A DNA stretch of 64,000 nt from contig JAJDVW010000073.1 of assembly GCA_022825925.1 (NCBI GenBank), positions 39,743-103,742 on the forward strand, written 5' to 3'. Each line of letters begins with the position of its first letter. The stretch's first letter is position 1. Position numbers and translations under genes: made by a program. The notes beneath the pieces are model-generated. The model was not told where the DNA came from and made no database searches. It worked only from the letters and a program-made list of their open reading frames with translations. This DNA comes from Pseudomonadales bacterium. GTDB lineage: Bacteria; Pseudomonadota; Gammaproteobacteria; Pseudomonadales; Azotimanducaceae. Shown here one piece after another: positions 1 through 8,352 of the stretch.

Positions 1-687
1 ATCCCGGACGACCTCGCCACGATCTTCGCCGAGGGCCGGCAGGCCGACGTGCCGGTGATGGTCGGCTCGACCGCAGACGAAGGCACGACCCTCCACCAGT
101 TCATCGTCCCGCCCTTCGGCGAGGGCGCGGCGGGATTCACGGCGTACGCCGACGCGGTCCTGCCGGAAGCCGGTGACGAACTCGCCGCCCTGTACCCGTC
201 CGGCACGGGGGAAGAGGCGCAGGCGTCCGGCGAAGCGCTTCTCGCCGATGTCCTCTTCACCGCCCCGATGCGCATCTGGGCCCGCGCGACGGAGGACGCC
301 GCGAGCGACGCCTACCTCTACTGGTTCACCTGGGCGCCGCCCATCGAAGAGCAGGAACGCTACGGCGCCTTCCACGCCGCCGAGATCGGCTACGTCTTCG
401 GCAATCTGGACCTGTTCGGCGCGGTACCGGCAGCCGACGACCATGCCCTTTCGGACCTGATGGCAACGATCTGGACCCGGTTCGCCCGCACCGGCAACCC
501 GAACGGCGACGGCCTGCCCGAGTGGCCCGCCTACACCCGGGAGAACGAGGCGTACATGGAACTCGGGGTGGACACGGGCGCGAAGAGCCACATCCGGGTG
601 GAGGAGGTGGCGCTCATCGCGGGGGCGTGGGAAGAGCGCCGCGAGATGGAGGAGCGGTCGCACCATCGGAAAGAGGCGACGGACTAG
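1..687 (+). CDS. Type-B carboxylesterase, C-terminal part (5' end outside window)
   Basis: The reading frame is open from base 1, so this is the last 228 residues of a longer protein whose start lies outside the window. It matches the second half of type-B carboxylesterases (alpha/beta hydrolases acting on carboxylic esters). Visible signatures are VMVGSTADEGT, around the usual acidic triad region, then FHAAEIGYVFGN, which corresponds to the HG-E-PYVFG segment holding the catalytic histidine, and a late TRFARTGNPNGDGLPEWPAY, the usual family ending. The nucleophile half is not visible. A complete relative lies at 25923-27386. The tail after residue 190 is Glu/Arg-rich and not conserved. Family call is firm; substrate unknown. 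Confidence 0.85.
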   Translation: MPDDLATIFAEGRQADVPVMVGSTADEGTTLHQFIVPPFGEGAAGFTAYADAVLPEAGDELAALYPSGTGEEAQASGEALLADVLFTAPMRIWARATEDAASDAYLYWFTWAPPIEEQERYGAFHAAEIGYVFGNLDLFGAVPAADDHALSDLMATIWTRFARTGNPNGDGLPEWPAYTRENEAYMELGVDTGAKSHIRVEEVALIAGAWEERREMEERSHHRKEATD

Positions 688-717
688 TCGCGCAGTCGCT
701 CAACCGCAGGTAGGTGA

Positions 718-880
718 TGGCCGCTTTCGACCACAGGCAGGACGCGGTACTGAGAGCCGCCGCATTCGACTGGCTCGGGCGCGTGGTTGCCCTGCAGGGT
801 CCGACACTCAGGCACGCGATCCAGGGTCTCCACGGAAAGCGCATCGCACTTCCCAGGAGCGGGACGAGCGTCCCACGGTC
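718..880 (+). pseudogene. Possible remnant of an HNH-type restriction endonuclease N-terminus
   Basis: The stretch between the esterase and the toxin-antitoxin pair has no intact gene. One frame reads LRAAAFDWLGRVVALQG and then HGKRIALP, which resembles the start of a family of HNH restriction endonucleases (typically LRLAAFxWL-x-QVAxxGDxL, then a G-x-RVPL turn). Similarity fades after about 50 residues and no HNH core follows. This is pattern recognition only: it could be a chance frame, and the rest of the interval holds nothing else I can name. Confidence 0.25.
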
Positions 881-956
881 CACCGCCTTGAGGAGCGTTA
901 CGGTCGGTTCCCGTCCGCCGCGTCCGCACGCTAAACAAGCGCTTGGCCCATACGCC

Positions 957-984
957 TTGACTTGCGTACGTCATTACGTACTGT
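957..984 (+). promoter_or_regulatory. Promoter/operator of the phd-yoeB pair
   Basis: A TTGACT box at 957-962 and a weak TACTGT box at 979-984 are 16 bases apart. Between and over them lies a perfect inverted repeat, GTACGT-CATT-ACGTAC, at 966-981. Phd/YefM antitoxins repress their own operons by binding short palindromes over the promoter, so this is a natural operator candidate. The palindrome is directly seen; promoter and operator roles are inferred. Confidence 0.5.
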
Positions 985-1009
985 TGCAGGCCAAGCAAGG
1001 GGAGTCTCC

Positions 1010-1252
1010 ATGACGACGATCACGGCCACCGAGGCCCGGGCAAATCTCTATCGGCTGATGGACGCCGCCGCCGAGTCTCACGAACCAGTGGTGATCACCG
1101 GCAGACGGACACGCGCCGTACTCGTTTCGGAGGCGGACTGGAACGCGATGCAGGAGACGCTGTTCCTGCTGTCGATTCCGGGTATGCGCGAGTCCATTCG
1201 GGAGGGCATGGAGACACCGGTTGAAGACTGCAGCGATGAGCTCGATTGGTGA
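1010..1252 (+). CDS. Type II antitoxin, Phd/YefM family
   Basis: An 80-residue antitoxin that should bind and neutralise the YoeB-type RNase encoded next and repress their shared promoter. The N-terminus MTTITATEARANLYRLMDA is the standard Phd/YefM DNA-binding fold, followed by VVITGRRTRAVLVSEADW; the acidic C-terminus (VEDCSDELDW) is the usual toxin-binding tail. I chose ATG 1010 because AAGGGGAG sits just upstream (998-1004); a longer in-frame start at 962 would run through the operator. The stop overlaps the toxin's GTG start, indicating translational coupling. Confidence 0.92.
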   Translation: MTTITATEARANLYRLMDAAAESHEPVVITGRRTRAVLVSEADWNAMQETLFLLSIPGMRESIREGMETPVEDCSDELDW

Positions 1253-1512
1253 AGTGGCGTCTCTCCTACACGAAGCACGCCCGACGCGACGCCAAAAAAC
1301 TGCTCGCGAGCGGGCTGAAGCCGCAGGCCGATCGGCTCCTCTCACTACTCTCTGAAGACCCCTTTCGCACACCCCCGCCGTTCGAGAAACTGGTGGGCGA
1401 CCTCGCCGGCGCCTACTCACGCAGGATCAACATCCAACATCGCCTCGTGTACCAGGTAATGGACGACGTACGCGTGGTCAAAGTGCTGCGCATGTGGAGC
1501 CATTACGAATAG
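1249..1512 (+). CDS. yoeB: Type II toxin, YoeB (Txe) family mRNA interferase
   Basis: An 87-residue YoeB-type ribosome-dependent endoribonuclease, which in the family cleaves mRNA in the A site. The core GDLAGAYSRRINIQHRLVYQ and the ending LRMWSHYE are near-canonical. Counting from GTG 1249, the catalytic set Glu46, Arg65, His85 and Tyr86 is present, so the toxin looks active. GTG 1249 overlaps the antitoxin TGA; a TTG at 1246 is the only alternative. The gene ends against a truncated TonB-receptor fragment on the other strand, so the pair seems to have landed in older, now broken sequence. Confidence 0.93.
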   Translation: MKWRLSYTKHARRDAKKLLASGLKPQADRLLSLLSEDPFRTPPPFEKLVGDLAGAYSRRINIQHRLVYQVMDDVRVVKVLRMWSHYE

Positions 1513-1529
1513 TGACGGACGCCCGCCCG

Positions 1530-1750
1530 TAGCGGTCCTCGAGGTCCGTCACGCGCCGCTCGGCCAACGCCTCGCCGCCGAGGACGGTCACCGCCAGCGG
1601 GATGTCCTGGGCCGCTTCGGCTTCGCTCTTCCTGGTCGCCGTGGTCACGACTTCCTCGAGCGGACGGGAGTCCGGCACGCCGTCGTCAGCGGTGGTGTCG
1701 GCATGCGGCATCACGCCGGCCACGAGCGCCAGGACGGCCCAGACGCGCAT
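1530..1750 (-). pseudogene. 5' fragment of a TonB-dependent receptor gene
   Basis: On the minus strand a start at 1750 gives a signal peptide (MRVWAVLALVAGVMPHADT), then LEEVVTTATRKSEAE, a TonB-box-like segment, and the beginning of the plug (QDIPLAVTVLGGEALAERRVTDLEDR). Similarity ends near 1530, where the frame runs antisense into yoeB and soon stops. Only about 73 of some 700-800 residues remain, so this is the 5' stub of a receptor whose body was lost. The long open frame continuing upstream to 3268 is the shadow of the sulfatase gene. Confidence 0.75.
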
Positions 1751-1894
1751 GCACTGCCCTGCGATGTCTCCAGCCGTCCCCATACGATCAGCGTCCAGCC
1801 TCTCCCCGGCAGCGGGCAATGGTGCCCGAAACCGGTGGACGATGGTTCTCCGGTATCGTTGCGCGGTCACGTCCTGCAGGGTGGGAACGATCCG

Positions 1895-3598
1895 GTGAAG
1901 ACAGCCAGCAGCGTCTTCGCGGCCCTCGGCGCCGCGCTCCTCCTCGGCCTCGGGGCGACACATGCCGGCGCCGCGGATTCGCCCGAGACCCGACCCAACA
2001 TCCTCTGGCTCGTGGCCGAGGACCTGAGTCCGATCCTTCCGCCTTACGGGGACCGGACTGTCGCGACCCCGAGCCTCGGTCGCCTCGCCGCCGAAGGCAT
2101 CCGCTACACCAACGCGTTCTCGGTGTCGGGCGTGTGTGCTCCGAGCCGGTTCACGCTCGCCACGGGCGTCTACGCCACGAGCGCCGGCGCCCACCACATG
2201 CGCACCCAGTACAACCGGCATCTCCTCGAAGCGGTGGGACTGACGCCCTACGAGGTGGTCACGCCGCCCGAGGTCCGCATGATGAGCGAGGTCCTGCGCG
2301 CGCACGGCTACCACGCGACGAACAACGACAAGACGGATCACCAGTTCGCACCGACCGTGACGGCCTGGGACGCGTCCGGCCCCGACGCGACGTGGCGGGG
2401 GCGATCGGCCGGCACGCCATTTTTCGCCGTCCTGAACTTCGGCATCACCCACGAAGGACAGGTATGGGCGGACCGGGTCCCCTGCCGGAACCTGCGCTAC
2501 CACCGGCTCTTCCGGCCGTCCGTCGATGGCGGGGCCCACTGCGACGGCGAGACCGGGCCGTTCCCGGACCACGTTGCCGGCGATCTCGTGGCGCCCCGGC
2601 CGCCCTACCTTCCGGACACCGAACCCGTCCACCGGGACCTGCGGCGCGTCTACTCCAACATCGTCGAACTCGACCGGCAGATCGGCCTCGTCCTCGACGC
2701 GCTCGAATCCGATGGGCTCCTCGACGAGACGGTCATCGTCTTCTACGCCGACCACGGCGGGCCGCTGCCGCGACAGAAACGGCTGCTGTACGACTCGGGC
2801 ATCCGCGTGCCGCTGATCGTGCGCTTCCCCGACGGACGGGGCGCCGGAACGGCCTCGGACCGGCTGGTCAGCTTCGTCGACTTCGCCCCGACGACGTTTT
2901 CGCTGGCCGGCATCGAACCGCCGGCATACCTCGAGGGCTCGGCGTTCCTGGGGACGTACGAAGGCGCCCCGCGCGACTACGTGTACGCGGCGGCCGACCG
3001 CCTGGACGCCCAGTACGACATGATCCGCGCCGTGCGGGACGGACGCTTCAAGTACCTGCGCAACTTCCGCCCCGAGCGGCCCTACTACCTTCCCGTGGTC
3101 TACCGCGAGCAGATGGGTTCCATGCGCGAACTGCTCCGGCTGCGCGACGCGGGCGGGCTGGACGACGTCCAGGCCCAGTGGTTCCGGCGGTCGAAACCCG
3201 AGGAAGAGCTGTTCGACACCTGGCGTGATCCCCACGAGCTCGAGAACCTGGCGGCGCAGCCAGGGCATGCGGAGCAGCTCGCGGAACTGCGCGCGGCCCT
3301 GGACGAGTGGATGCGCAGGACCCGCGATCGCGGTTTCCTCGGCGAAGCGGAGATCCTCGAGTCATTCTGGCCCGGGTGGGTACAACCCGTGACGGAGCCG
3401 CCCATTGCCACGCGCTGGGACGGCGTGGTCACCCTGGCTTCCGCGACCGACGGCGCCTCCATCGGCTACCGACGGGCGGGGTCCGAATCGGCCTGGCAGG
3501 TGTACTCGGAGCCCTTTTCCCTCGACGCGGGCGAGCACATCGAAGCGGTGGCCCACCGGATCGGGTTCGCGCCCAGCGCGACGGTGGCCGTCAGGTGA
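1895..3598 (+). CDS. Secreted sulfatase (formylglycine-dependent, S1 type)
   Basis: A 567-residue arylsulfatase-like enzyme hydrolysing sulfate esters, probably of polysaccharides. GTG 1895 gives a clean signal peptide (about residues 1-27); a longer in-frame start at 1703 lies in non-coding-looking sequence. NILWLVAEDL carries the first metal-binding acid, and GVCAPSRFTLATG (Cys81) is the C-x-P-S-R motif in which cysteine becomes formylglycine. DHGGPLPRQK lies further on, with a conserved late DTWRDPHELENLA. The last 60 residues form an extra small beta domain like the chitobiase/FN3-type C-terminal domain of some sulfatases. No maturase gene is nearby. It converges on hsdR with a 45-base gap. 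Confidence 0.93.
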   Translation: MKTASSVFAALGAALLLGLGATHAGAADSPETRPNILWLVAEDLSPILPPYGDRTVATPSLGRLAAEGIRYTNAFSVSGVCAPSRFTLATGVYATSAGAHHMRTQYNRHLLEAVGLTPYEVVTPPEVRMMSEVLRAHGYHATNNDKTDHQFAPTVTAWDASGPDATWRGRSAGTPFFAVLNFGITHEGQVWADRVPCRNLRYHRLFRPSVDGGAHCDGETGPFPDHVAGDLVAPRPPYLPDTEPVHRDLRRVYSNIVELDRQIGLVLDALESDGLLDETVIVFYADHGGPLPRQKRLLYDSGIRVPLIVRFPDGRGAGTASDRLVSFVDFAPTTFSLAGIEPPAYLEGSAFLGTYEGAPRDYVYAAADRLDAQYDMIRAVRDGRFKYLRNFRPERPYYLPVVYREQMGSMRELLRLRDAGGLDDVQAQWFRRSKPEEELFDTWRDPHELENLAAQPGHAEQLAELRAALDEWMRRTRDRGFLGEAEILESFWPGWVQPVTEPPIATRWDGVVTLASATDGASIGYRRAGSESAWQVYSEPFSLDAGEHIEAVAHRIGFAPSATVAVR

Positions 3599-3643
3599 CC
3601 ACGGGACGATCCGTCGCTCCGGCACTCAGTCTTTCGGCTGCGG

Positions 3644-6600
3644 TCACTGTGCACCAAATCTCGTGCCGATGTAGTGCTTGGTGTCTTCCCCGCCAAGCCG
3701 TACCGACCCCCGTCCACTCCGGACATAGAGATCGCCCTTGCTTGAGCGCTCCAACCCCTTCCACCGCAGATACACCGGTTCCGGACTCCTCTGACAACTC
3801 ACGAGACAAACCGTCTTCCCCTCCACGACCTGCGTCTTAGGGTCAATGCACGTCCCAGCCCGGTCCCCGAGACCATTGCGCACGGCCTGTGCCAAGTGCC
3901 GCATGAACTTGTCGTCGCTCTCCAAGCGGTCGTGCTCTATGCCCAGGACCTCACCATCATCCGCCACGCCAATGAGCAAGTCTCCGCCCTCCGTGTTCAG
4001 GAACGCCGCGATCGTCTTCAACACGGCGTGCGTCACATGCTTGTCGTCCTTGCGATCCTCCTTCAGGTTCCACCGCAGGCTGGACTTGAACTCCAGCGTC
4101 TTCGACTCCTGGAGCTCGAGAAGCTCCTCCACTCGACGGTGCCGCCGGATGTAGTCGTCGAAGAGGAAGTTCTTGAGCGTCTGGCCGAACTCGGGGTCGT
4201 CCGTGATGCGCTTGTACAGGTCGAAGTTCGTCTCGACGATCTCCTGGATCTTGTCCTCGACCTTGGGGTCGAAGGTCAGCCGCACGTTCTCGCGCGTGTT
4301 GACCCGGGCGCTTGCATCGAGACCCGCGTCCCCATCGAGTGCGGAACGGATCTGGTCGAGCGTGACGCGATGCTCGGGACCGAGATTCAGGCCAAAGCGT
4401 TCGTTCAGGGCCTCGATGATGCGTGACAGTGTCGCCAGCTCGTCTCCCGTCAGACCGCCCCCCGGTTTGCTCCCCGCTGGGTCGAGCGGCCGCGCCTGCC
4501 GCTCGAGCGCGAACCGGCCACGGCTCGTCCGCTGGATGCGGAACGACTCCATGTCGATATTCTGCTGCACCTCGACTGGCAGTTCCTCCCGGCTGGCGGG
4601 CAGCAGGCGCCGGAGGCAGCGGGCGAAGACGTAGAGCTTCTCCAGGTCCGTGTCGGCGAAGGTCAGCACCTGCGAGAGGAACGCGTACAGGCGCACGTAG
4701 TCCGAGAGTTGGCCGCGGAAGTCCCGACCCTCGTCGTCGCTCGTGTCGGCAAAACGCTGGCGTGCCGGCTCCAGCGCGGCATACAGCCTCTCCTGACTGA
4801 CCTTCGGCTTGAAGAACGCACGCGCAAAGCGCTCGACATCCTCCTCGGCGAACACACCAAAGCCCAGGAGCCTGGCCTGCACTTCGTACAGGAGGTTCGG
4901 GTCGGTCTCTTCGGACAGGAGCGTGGTCTCGTAGTACGGCTCGAACGCCTTCTTGATCTCGTCCGCCTCGTTGGCGAAGTCCAGGACCATCGTGGCCTGC
5001 TTGCCCGGGTGTGTGCGGTTCAGGCGCGACAGTGTCTGGACCGCGTTGACGCCGCCGAGTTTCTTGTCCACGTACATCGTGTGGAGCAGCGGTTGGTCGA
5101 AGCCGGTCTGGAACTTGTTGGCGACCACCAGGAAGCGGTAGTCGGGCTTCTCGAACTCGGCGGCCGTCTGCCGCTCGCCGATGACGCGATCCTTGCCGAC
5201 GGAATTCATGCCCGCCTCGGTGTAGGACTCGCCTTCGTCGTTCACCGTTCCCGAGAACGCGACGAGCGCCCGCCAAGGGTGCCCGTTCGCTTCCAGATAC
5301 CGGTCGAGCGCGAGCTTCGTGCGCACCGCGTGCAGGCGCGAGCGGGTGACGATCATGGCCTTGGCACGCCCGTCGATCTCTCCCGCGACCTGCGCGGCGA
5401 AGTGCTCGACGCAGATGGCGATCTTCTCGCCGATGGCGTGCGGGTGCAGTTCGACGAAGGACTTGAGCAGATACTCCGCCTTGCGCTTGTCGTACCGCGG
5501 ATCGTCCTCGACCTTCTTTAACAGACGCCAGTAGGCCTTGTAGGTGGTGTAGTTCGCGAGCACGTCGAGGATGAAGCCCTCCTCGATCGCCTGACGCATC
5601 GTGTAGCGGTGGTACGGTTCGAACTTCCCGTCGGTTCGCTTGCGCCCGAAGAGCTCGAGGGTCTTCGGCTTCGGCGTCGCGGTGAAAGCGAACGTCGAGA
5701 GGTTCGGCAAGCGACCGCGGCTCTGGATCTCCTCGAGCACCCGGTTCTCGATCTCCTCTTCCGGGGTCTCGGCGCCCGTTTCCTCCCGCTCGGCCTCGTC
5801 GAGGCTCTCCGCCGCGAGCACGGCCTTGAGACTCTTCGTGCTCTCCCCGGACTGCGAAGAGTGCGCCTCGTCCACGATCACCGCGAAACGCTGCCCCGGA
5901 AACTGGCCGATCTGCTCGGCGATGACGGGGAACTTCTGCAGCGTCGTGACGATGATCGTCCTGCCTGCCTCCAGGGCCTCGCGGAGCTGACGCGATGTCC
6001 GGTCGATGTTCTCGACGACGCCGAGGGTCTGCTCGAACTGGCGGATCGTGCTCTGCAGTTGTCTGTCGAGCACGCGCCGGTCCGTCACCACGATGACGGA
6101 ATCGAAGACTCTCCTGTCCTCGTGGTCGTGCAGCACCGACAGCCGGTGGGCCAGCCAGGCGATGGTGAAGCTCTTCCCGCTGCCCGCGGAGTGCTGGATC
6201 AGGTAGCGTTCCCCCGTGCCCTGCTCGCGCGCGTCCTGCACCAACCGGCGTACGCAGTCCAGTTGCTGGTAGCGCGGGAAGATCAGGAATCGCTCGCCGG
6301 TCTTGCGGCCACGGTCGTCCTCGACCTCCACCTCGTGGACGAACTGACGGACGAGGTCCAGGACGCTGTCCCGCGCCCAGACCTCTTCCCAGAGGTAGCT
6401 GGTGGAATAGCCCTGTCGCGTGGGCGGGACGGGCGGATTCCCCGCGCCGCCGAAGCGCCCCTGGTCGAACGGCAGGAAACGCGTCTTCGTGCCCGCCAGC
6501 GCCGTCGTCACCAACACCTGGTTCGGATCGACGGCGAAGTGCGCGAGGCAGCGTCCATAGGCGAAGAGCGGCTCTCGCGGATCCCGGTCGGTCCGGTACT

Positions 6601-7180
6601 GGTGAATCGCATCCTCGACATCCTGGCCGCTGAGCGGGTTCTTGAGTTCGGCCGTGAAGATCGGGATGCCATTCAGGAACAGCACGAGGTCGAGACTCTG
6701 TTCGCTCTTCCCACTGAAGCGAAGCTGGCGCACGACCGTGAAGAGATTGGCCGCGTGCAGGCGCCGCAGCTCCTCGTTGAGCCCACTGGCGGGGCGGAAG
6801 TACGCGAGGCGGAACTTGCAGCCAGAGTCCTTGACGCCGTCGCGGAGGACGTTAAGAGCACCACGGCGGGCGATCTCGCGGGAGAGGCGGCCGAGGAAAC
6901 GTGGTTTGACATCAGCCCCGTGGTGCTGCTTGAGCTTCTCCCATTCCTTGGGCTGGGTAGCCAGCAGGAAGTCGAGGACCTCGGTTGGAATCAGGCACAG
7001 CGGCCGGTCGTAGTCCGCGGGACCGCGCTTGCGATAGCCGCCGGGGACGAACTCCTTGTTGTATGGCGGCGAGGATTCGCGTAGCGACGTGCGGTCTTCG
7101 GCGCACTCGTCGGGGCCGTACCGCAGCAAGGCACACTCGATGGCCTCCTCGAATGCGCCTTCGGAGACGGGCGGCGTCAT
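3644..7180 (-). CDS. hsdR: Type I restriction enzyme R subunit (HsdR) with C-terminal AlbA/Schlafen-like domain
   Basis: An 1178-residue motor and nuclease subunit, which would translocate and cleave unmodified DNA in complex with HsdM and HsdS. The N-terminal PD-(D/E)xK nuclease is visible as an aspartate in DLVLFLNG and AELK near residues 164-180; helicase motifs follow: HSAGSGKSF (about 330), VDEAH (about 436), FAFTATPKP, and VANKFQTGFDQP. After the usual HsdR end, residues from about 1026 form a second domain: ESKTLEFKSSLRWN, then AAFLNTEGGDLLIGVADDG, the hallmark of AlbA_2/Schlafen-type nucleic-acid-binding domains. It starts at ATG 7180 after AAGGGAAG and is last in the restriction operon. 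Confidence 0.95.
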   Translation of the reverse strand: MTPPVSEGAFEEAIECALLRYGPDECAEDRTSLRESSPPYNKEFVPGGYRKRGPADYDRPLCLIPTEVLDFLLATQPKEWEKLKQHHGADVKPRFLGRLSREIARRGALNVLRDGVKDSGCKFRLAYFRPASGLNEELRRLHAANLFTVVRQLRFSGKSEQSLDLVLFLNGIPIFTAELKNPLSGQDVEDAIHQYRTDRDPREPLFAYGRCLAHFAVDPNQVLVTTALAGTKTRFLPFDQGRFGGAGNPPVPPTRQGYSTSYLWEEVWARDSVLDLVRQFVHEVEVEDDRGRKTGERFLIFPRYQQLDCVRRLVQDAREQGTGERYLIQHSAGSGKSFTIAWLAHRLSVLHDHEDRRVFDSVIVVTDRRVLDRQLQSTIRQFEQTLGVVENIDRTSRQLREALEAGRTIIVTTLQKFPVIAEQIGQFPGQRFAVIVDEAHSSQSGESTKSLKAVLAAESLDEAEREETGAETPEEEIENRVLEEIQSRGRLPNLSTFAFTATPKPKTLELFGRKRTDGKFEPYHRYTMRQAIEEGFILDVLANYTTYKAYWRLLKKVEDDPRYDKRKAEYLLKSFVELHPHAIGEKIAICVEHFAAQVAGEIDGRAKAMIVTRSRLHAVRTKLALDRYLEANGHPWRALVAFSGTVNDEGESYTEAGMNSVGKDRVIGERQTAAEFEKPDYRFLVVANKFQTGFDQPLLHTMYVDKKLGGVNAVQTLSRLNRTHPGKQATMVLDFANEADEIKKAFEPYYETTLLSEETDPNLLYEVQARLLGFGVFAEEDVERFARAFFKPKVSQERLYAALEPARQRFADTSDDEGRDFRGQLSDYVRLYAFLSQVLTFADTDLEKLYVFARCLRRLLPASREELPVEVQQNIDMESFRIQRTSRGRFALERQARPLDPAGSKPGGGLTGDELATLSRIIEALNERFGLNLGPEHRVTLDQIRSALDGDAGLDASARVNTRENVRLTFDPKVEDKIQEIVETNFDLYKRITDDPEFGQTLKNFLFDDYIRRHRRVEELLELQESKTLEFKSSLRWNLKEDRKDDKHVTHAVLKTIAAFLNTEGGDLLIGVADDGEVLGIEHDRLESDDKFMRHLAQAVRNGLGDRAGTCIDPKTQVVEGKTVCLVSCQRSPEPVYLRWKGLERSSKGDLYVRSGRGSVRLGGEDTKHYIGTRFGAQ

Positions 7181-7218
7181 GCGGAACGCTTCCCTTCGAG
7201 GAGACGCCTAGTCAGGGT

Positions 7219-7286
7219 TGTCATAGTCGATGTCACAGCTTGTCACAGCTACGTGTCATAGCTTGTCACAGCTCGATGTCACAGCT
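7219..7286 (+). repeat. Short tandem repeat between fic and hsdR (units of TGTCACAGCT)
   Basis: Six copies of a 10-mer TGTCAYAGCT start at 7219 (one base short), 7231, 7241, 7254, 7264 and 7277. The last five alternate 10- and 13-base spacing, so the higher unit is 23 bases. On the transcribed minus strand this reads AGCTGTGACA repeated, beginning in the last codons of fic and ending 38 bases before the hsdR start. It could be a protein-binding array, an RNA element controlling hsdR translation, or a slippage-prone tract. All positions are read directly; the role is unknown. Confidence 0.9.
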
Positions 7287-8352
7287 CCGCTTCGGATTTC
7301 CGGTCCCCATCCGCTAACCGGTAGTGTCGAGCCGGATCCGTAGGCCCAGTGGCCGCTTCGGCAAGCAACCCCTTGCCGACCAGATCCTTCAGGTCCCGCT
7401 GCAGCGTGCGGCGGTTCGTGCGGGGGCACAGTCGCTCGTAGTCTCGAATTGCGAGGCGACCGTGTTCGATGACATGGCCAAGCGCCACCGCCTGCCGGTC
7501 GGACAACGCGTGCTCACGGGCGACAACGTCTTGGCGGATCGTCCGCTCTCCACGCGCCTTGACCTCGTCGAGCTGAGTCGCGAGCCCTGCGGTGAAGAAC
7601 TCAAGCCACCCAGTGAGGTCCATATCCCGCTCCCGCACTCCCTGGAGCGCCCGGTAGAAGGCGGCTCGGTCCCGGTCGTAGTACTCGCTGATGGTGAAGA
7701 GCCGCTTGAAGTCGTAGCCGGCCCTATACAGGCACAGGGTCGAGAGCAGGCGCGAAGCCCGACCGTTGCCGTCCAGAAAGGGATGAATGTGCACCAATTG
7801 GAACTGGGCGATGCCGCCGATCAACACGGGGTGGACTTCGTTCTCCCGGTTCAGCCAGTCGGTCAGCTCCTGCATCAGGATCGGAACCTCGTACGCCGGC
7901 GGAGGCGTATACACAACCGCGCCGGTGGCCGAGTTGACGACATGATTCTGAACGTTCCTGTATGCCCCCGGCCCGGCAGACCCGCCGCGAACGCCTTCCA
8001 CCAGACGTCTGTGTATCTCCCGGACGAGCCCTTCCGTGATCGGCCCGCCGCCGCCGAGCCACGCCGAGACGAACCCAAAGGCGTCCCTGTAGTTCACGAG
8101 CTCGCGAACATCGTCCGGGTCCGCGCCGGGCACGGTTTCGCCGCCGAGGAGTCGCTCGGCCTCGGGCAAAGAGAGCCTGGTGCCTTCGATATGCGTCGTG
8201 TGGTGCGCTTCCAGAATCAGCGCCCGTTCGCCCATCCGGCGAATCCAGTCCTCGGAGAGCGTCGCCGCCTCCAGGAAGCCCCGCGCCCGCTCGACCCGCG
8301 TGAGATCGGCGGTGATGGCATTGGTTACGGTGAAGTGGGGATTGAAACTCAT
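7279..8352 (-). CDS. Fic-domain protein (probable AMPylator/NMP transferase)
   Basis: A 357-residue Fic protein. The family transfers AMP or another phosphate-linked moiety to protein hydroxyl groups. The catalytic loop [12 protein letters not shown] is intact at residues 190-201. Near residues 52-57, TTHIEG fits the inhibitory (S/T)xxxE(G/N) motif of self-inhibited class II Fic proteins, so activity is probably gated by its own N-terminus. The C-terminus ([19 protein letters not shown]) looks like a winged helix-turn-helix. Its ATG overlaps the hsdS stop (ATGA), and the gene sits between hsdS and hsdR. The target is not visible. Confidence 0.92.
   Translation of the reverse strand: MSFNPHFTVTNAITADLTRVERARGFLEAATLSEDWIRRMGERALILEAHHTTHIEGTRLSLPEAERLLGGETVPGADPDDVRELVNYRDAFGFVSAWLGGGGPITEGLVREIHRRLVEGVRGGSAGPGAYRNVQNHVVNSATGAVVYTPPPAYEVPILMQELTDWLNRENEVHPVLIGGIAQFQLVHIHPFLDGNGRASRLLSTLCLYRAGYDFKRLFTISEYYDRDRAAFYRALQGVRERDMDLTGWLEFFTAGLATQLDEVKARGERTIRQDVVAREHALSDRQAVALGHVIEHGRLAIRDYERLCPRTNRRTLQRDLKDLVGKGLLAEAATGPTDPARHYRLADGDRKSEAEL

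Noticed and set aside
1478..3268. 596-residue minus-strand open frame
   Set aside because: Antisense of the sulfatase gene. Only its last 75 or so residues (the receptor stub) are meaningful.
5609..7084. 491-residue plus-strand open frame
   Set aside because: Shadow of hsdR with low-complexity Arg/Leu/Glu composition and no motif.
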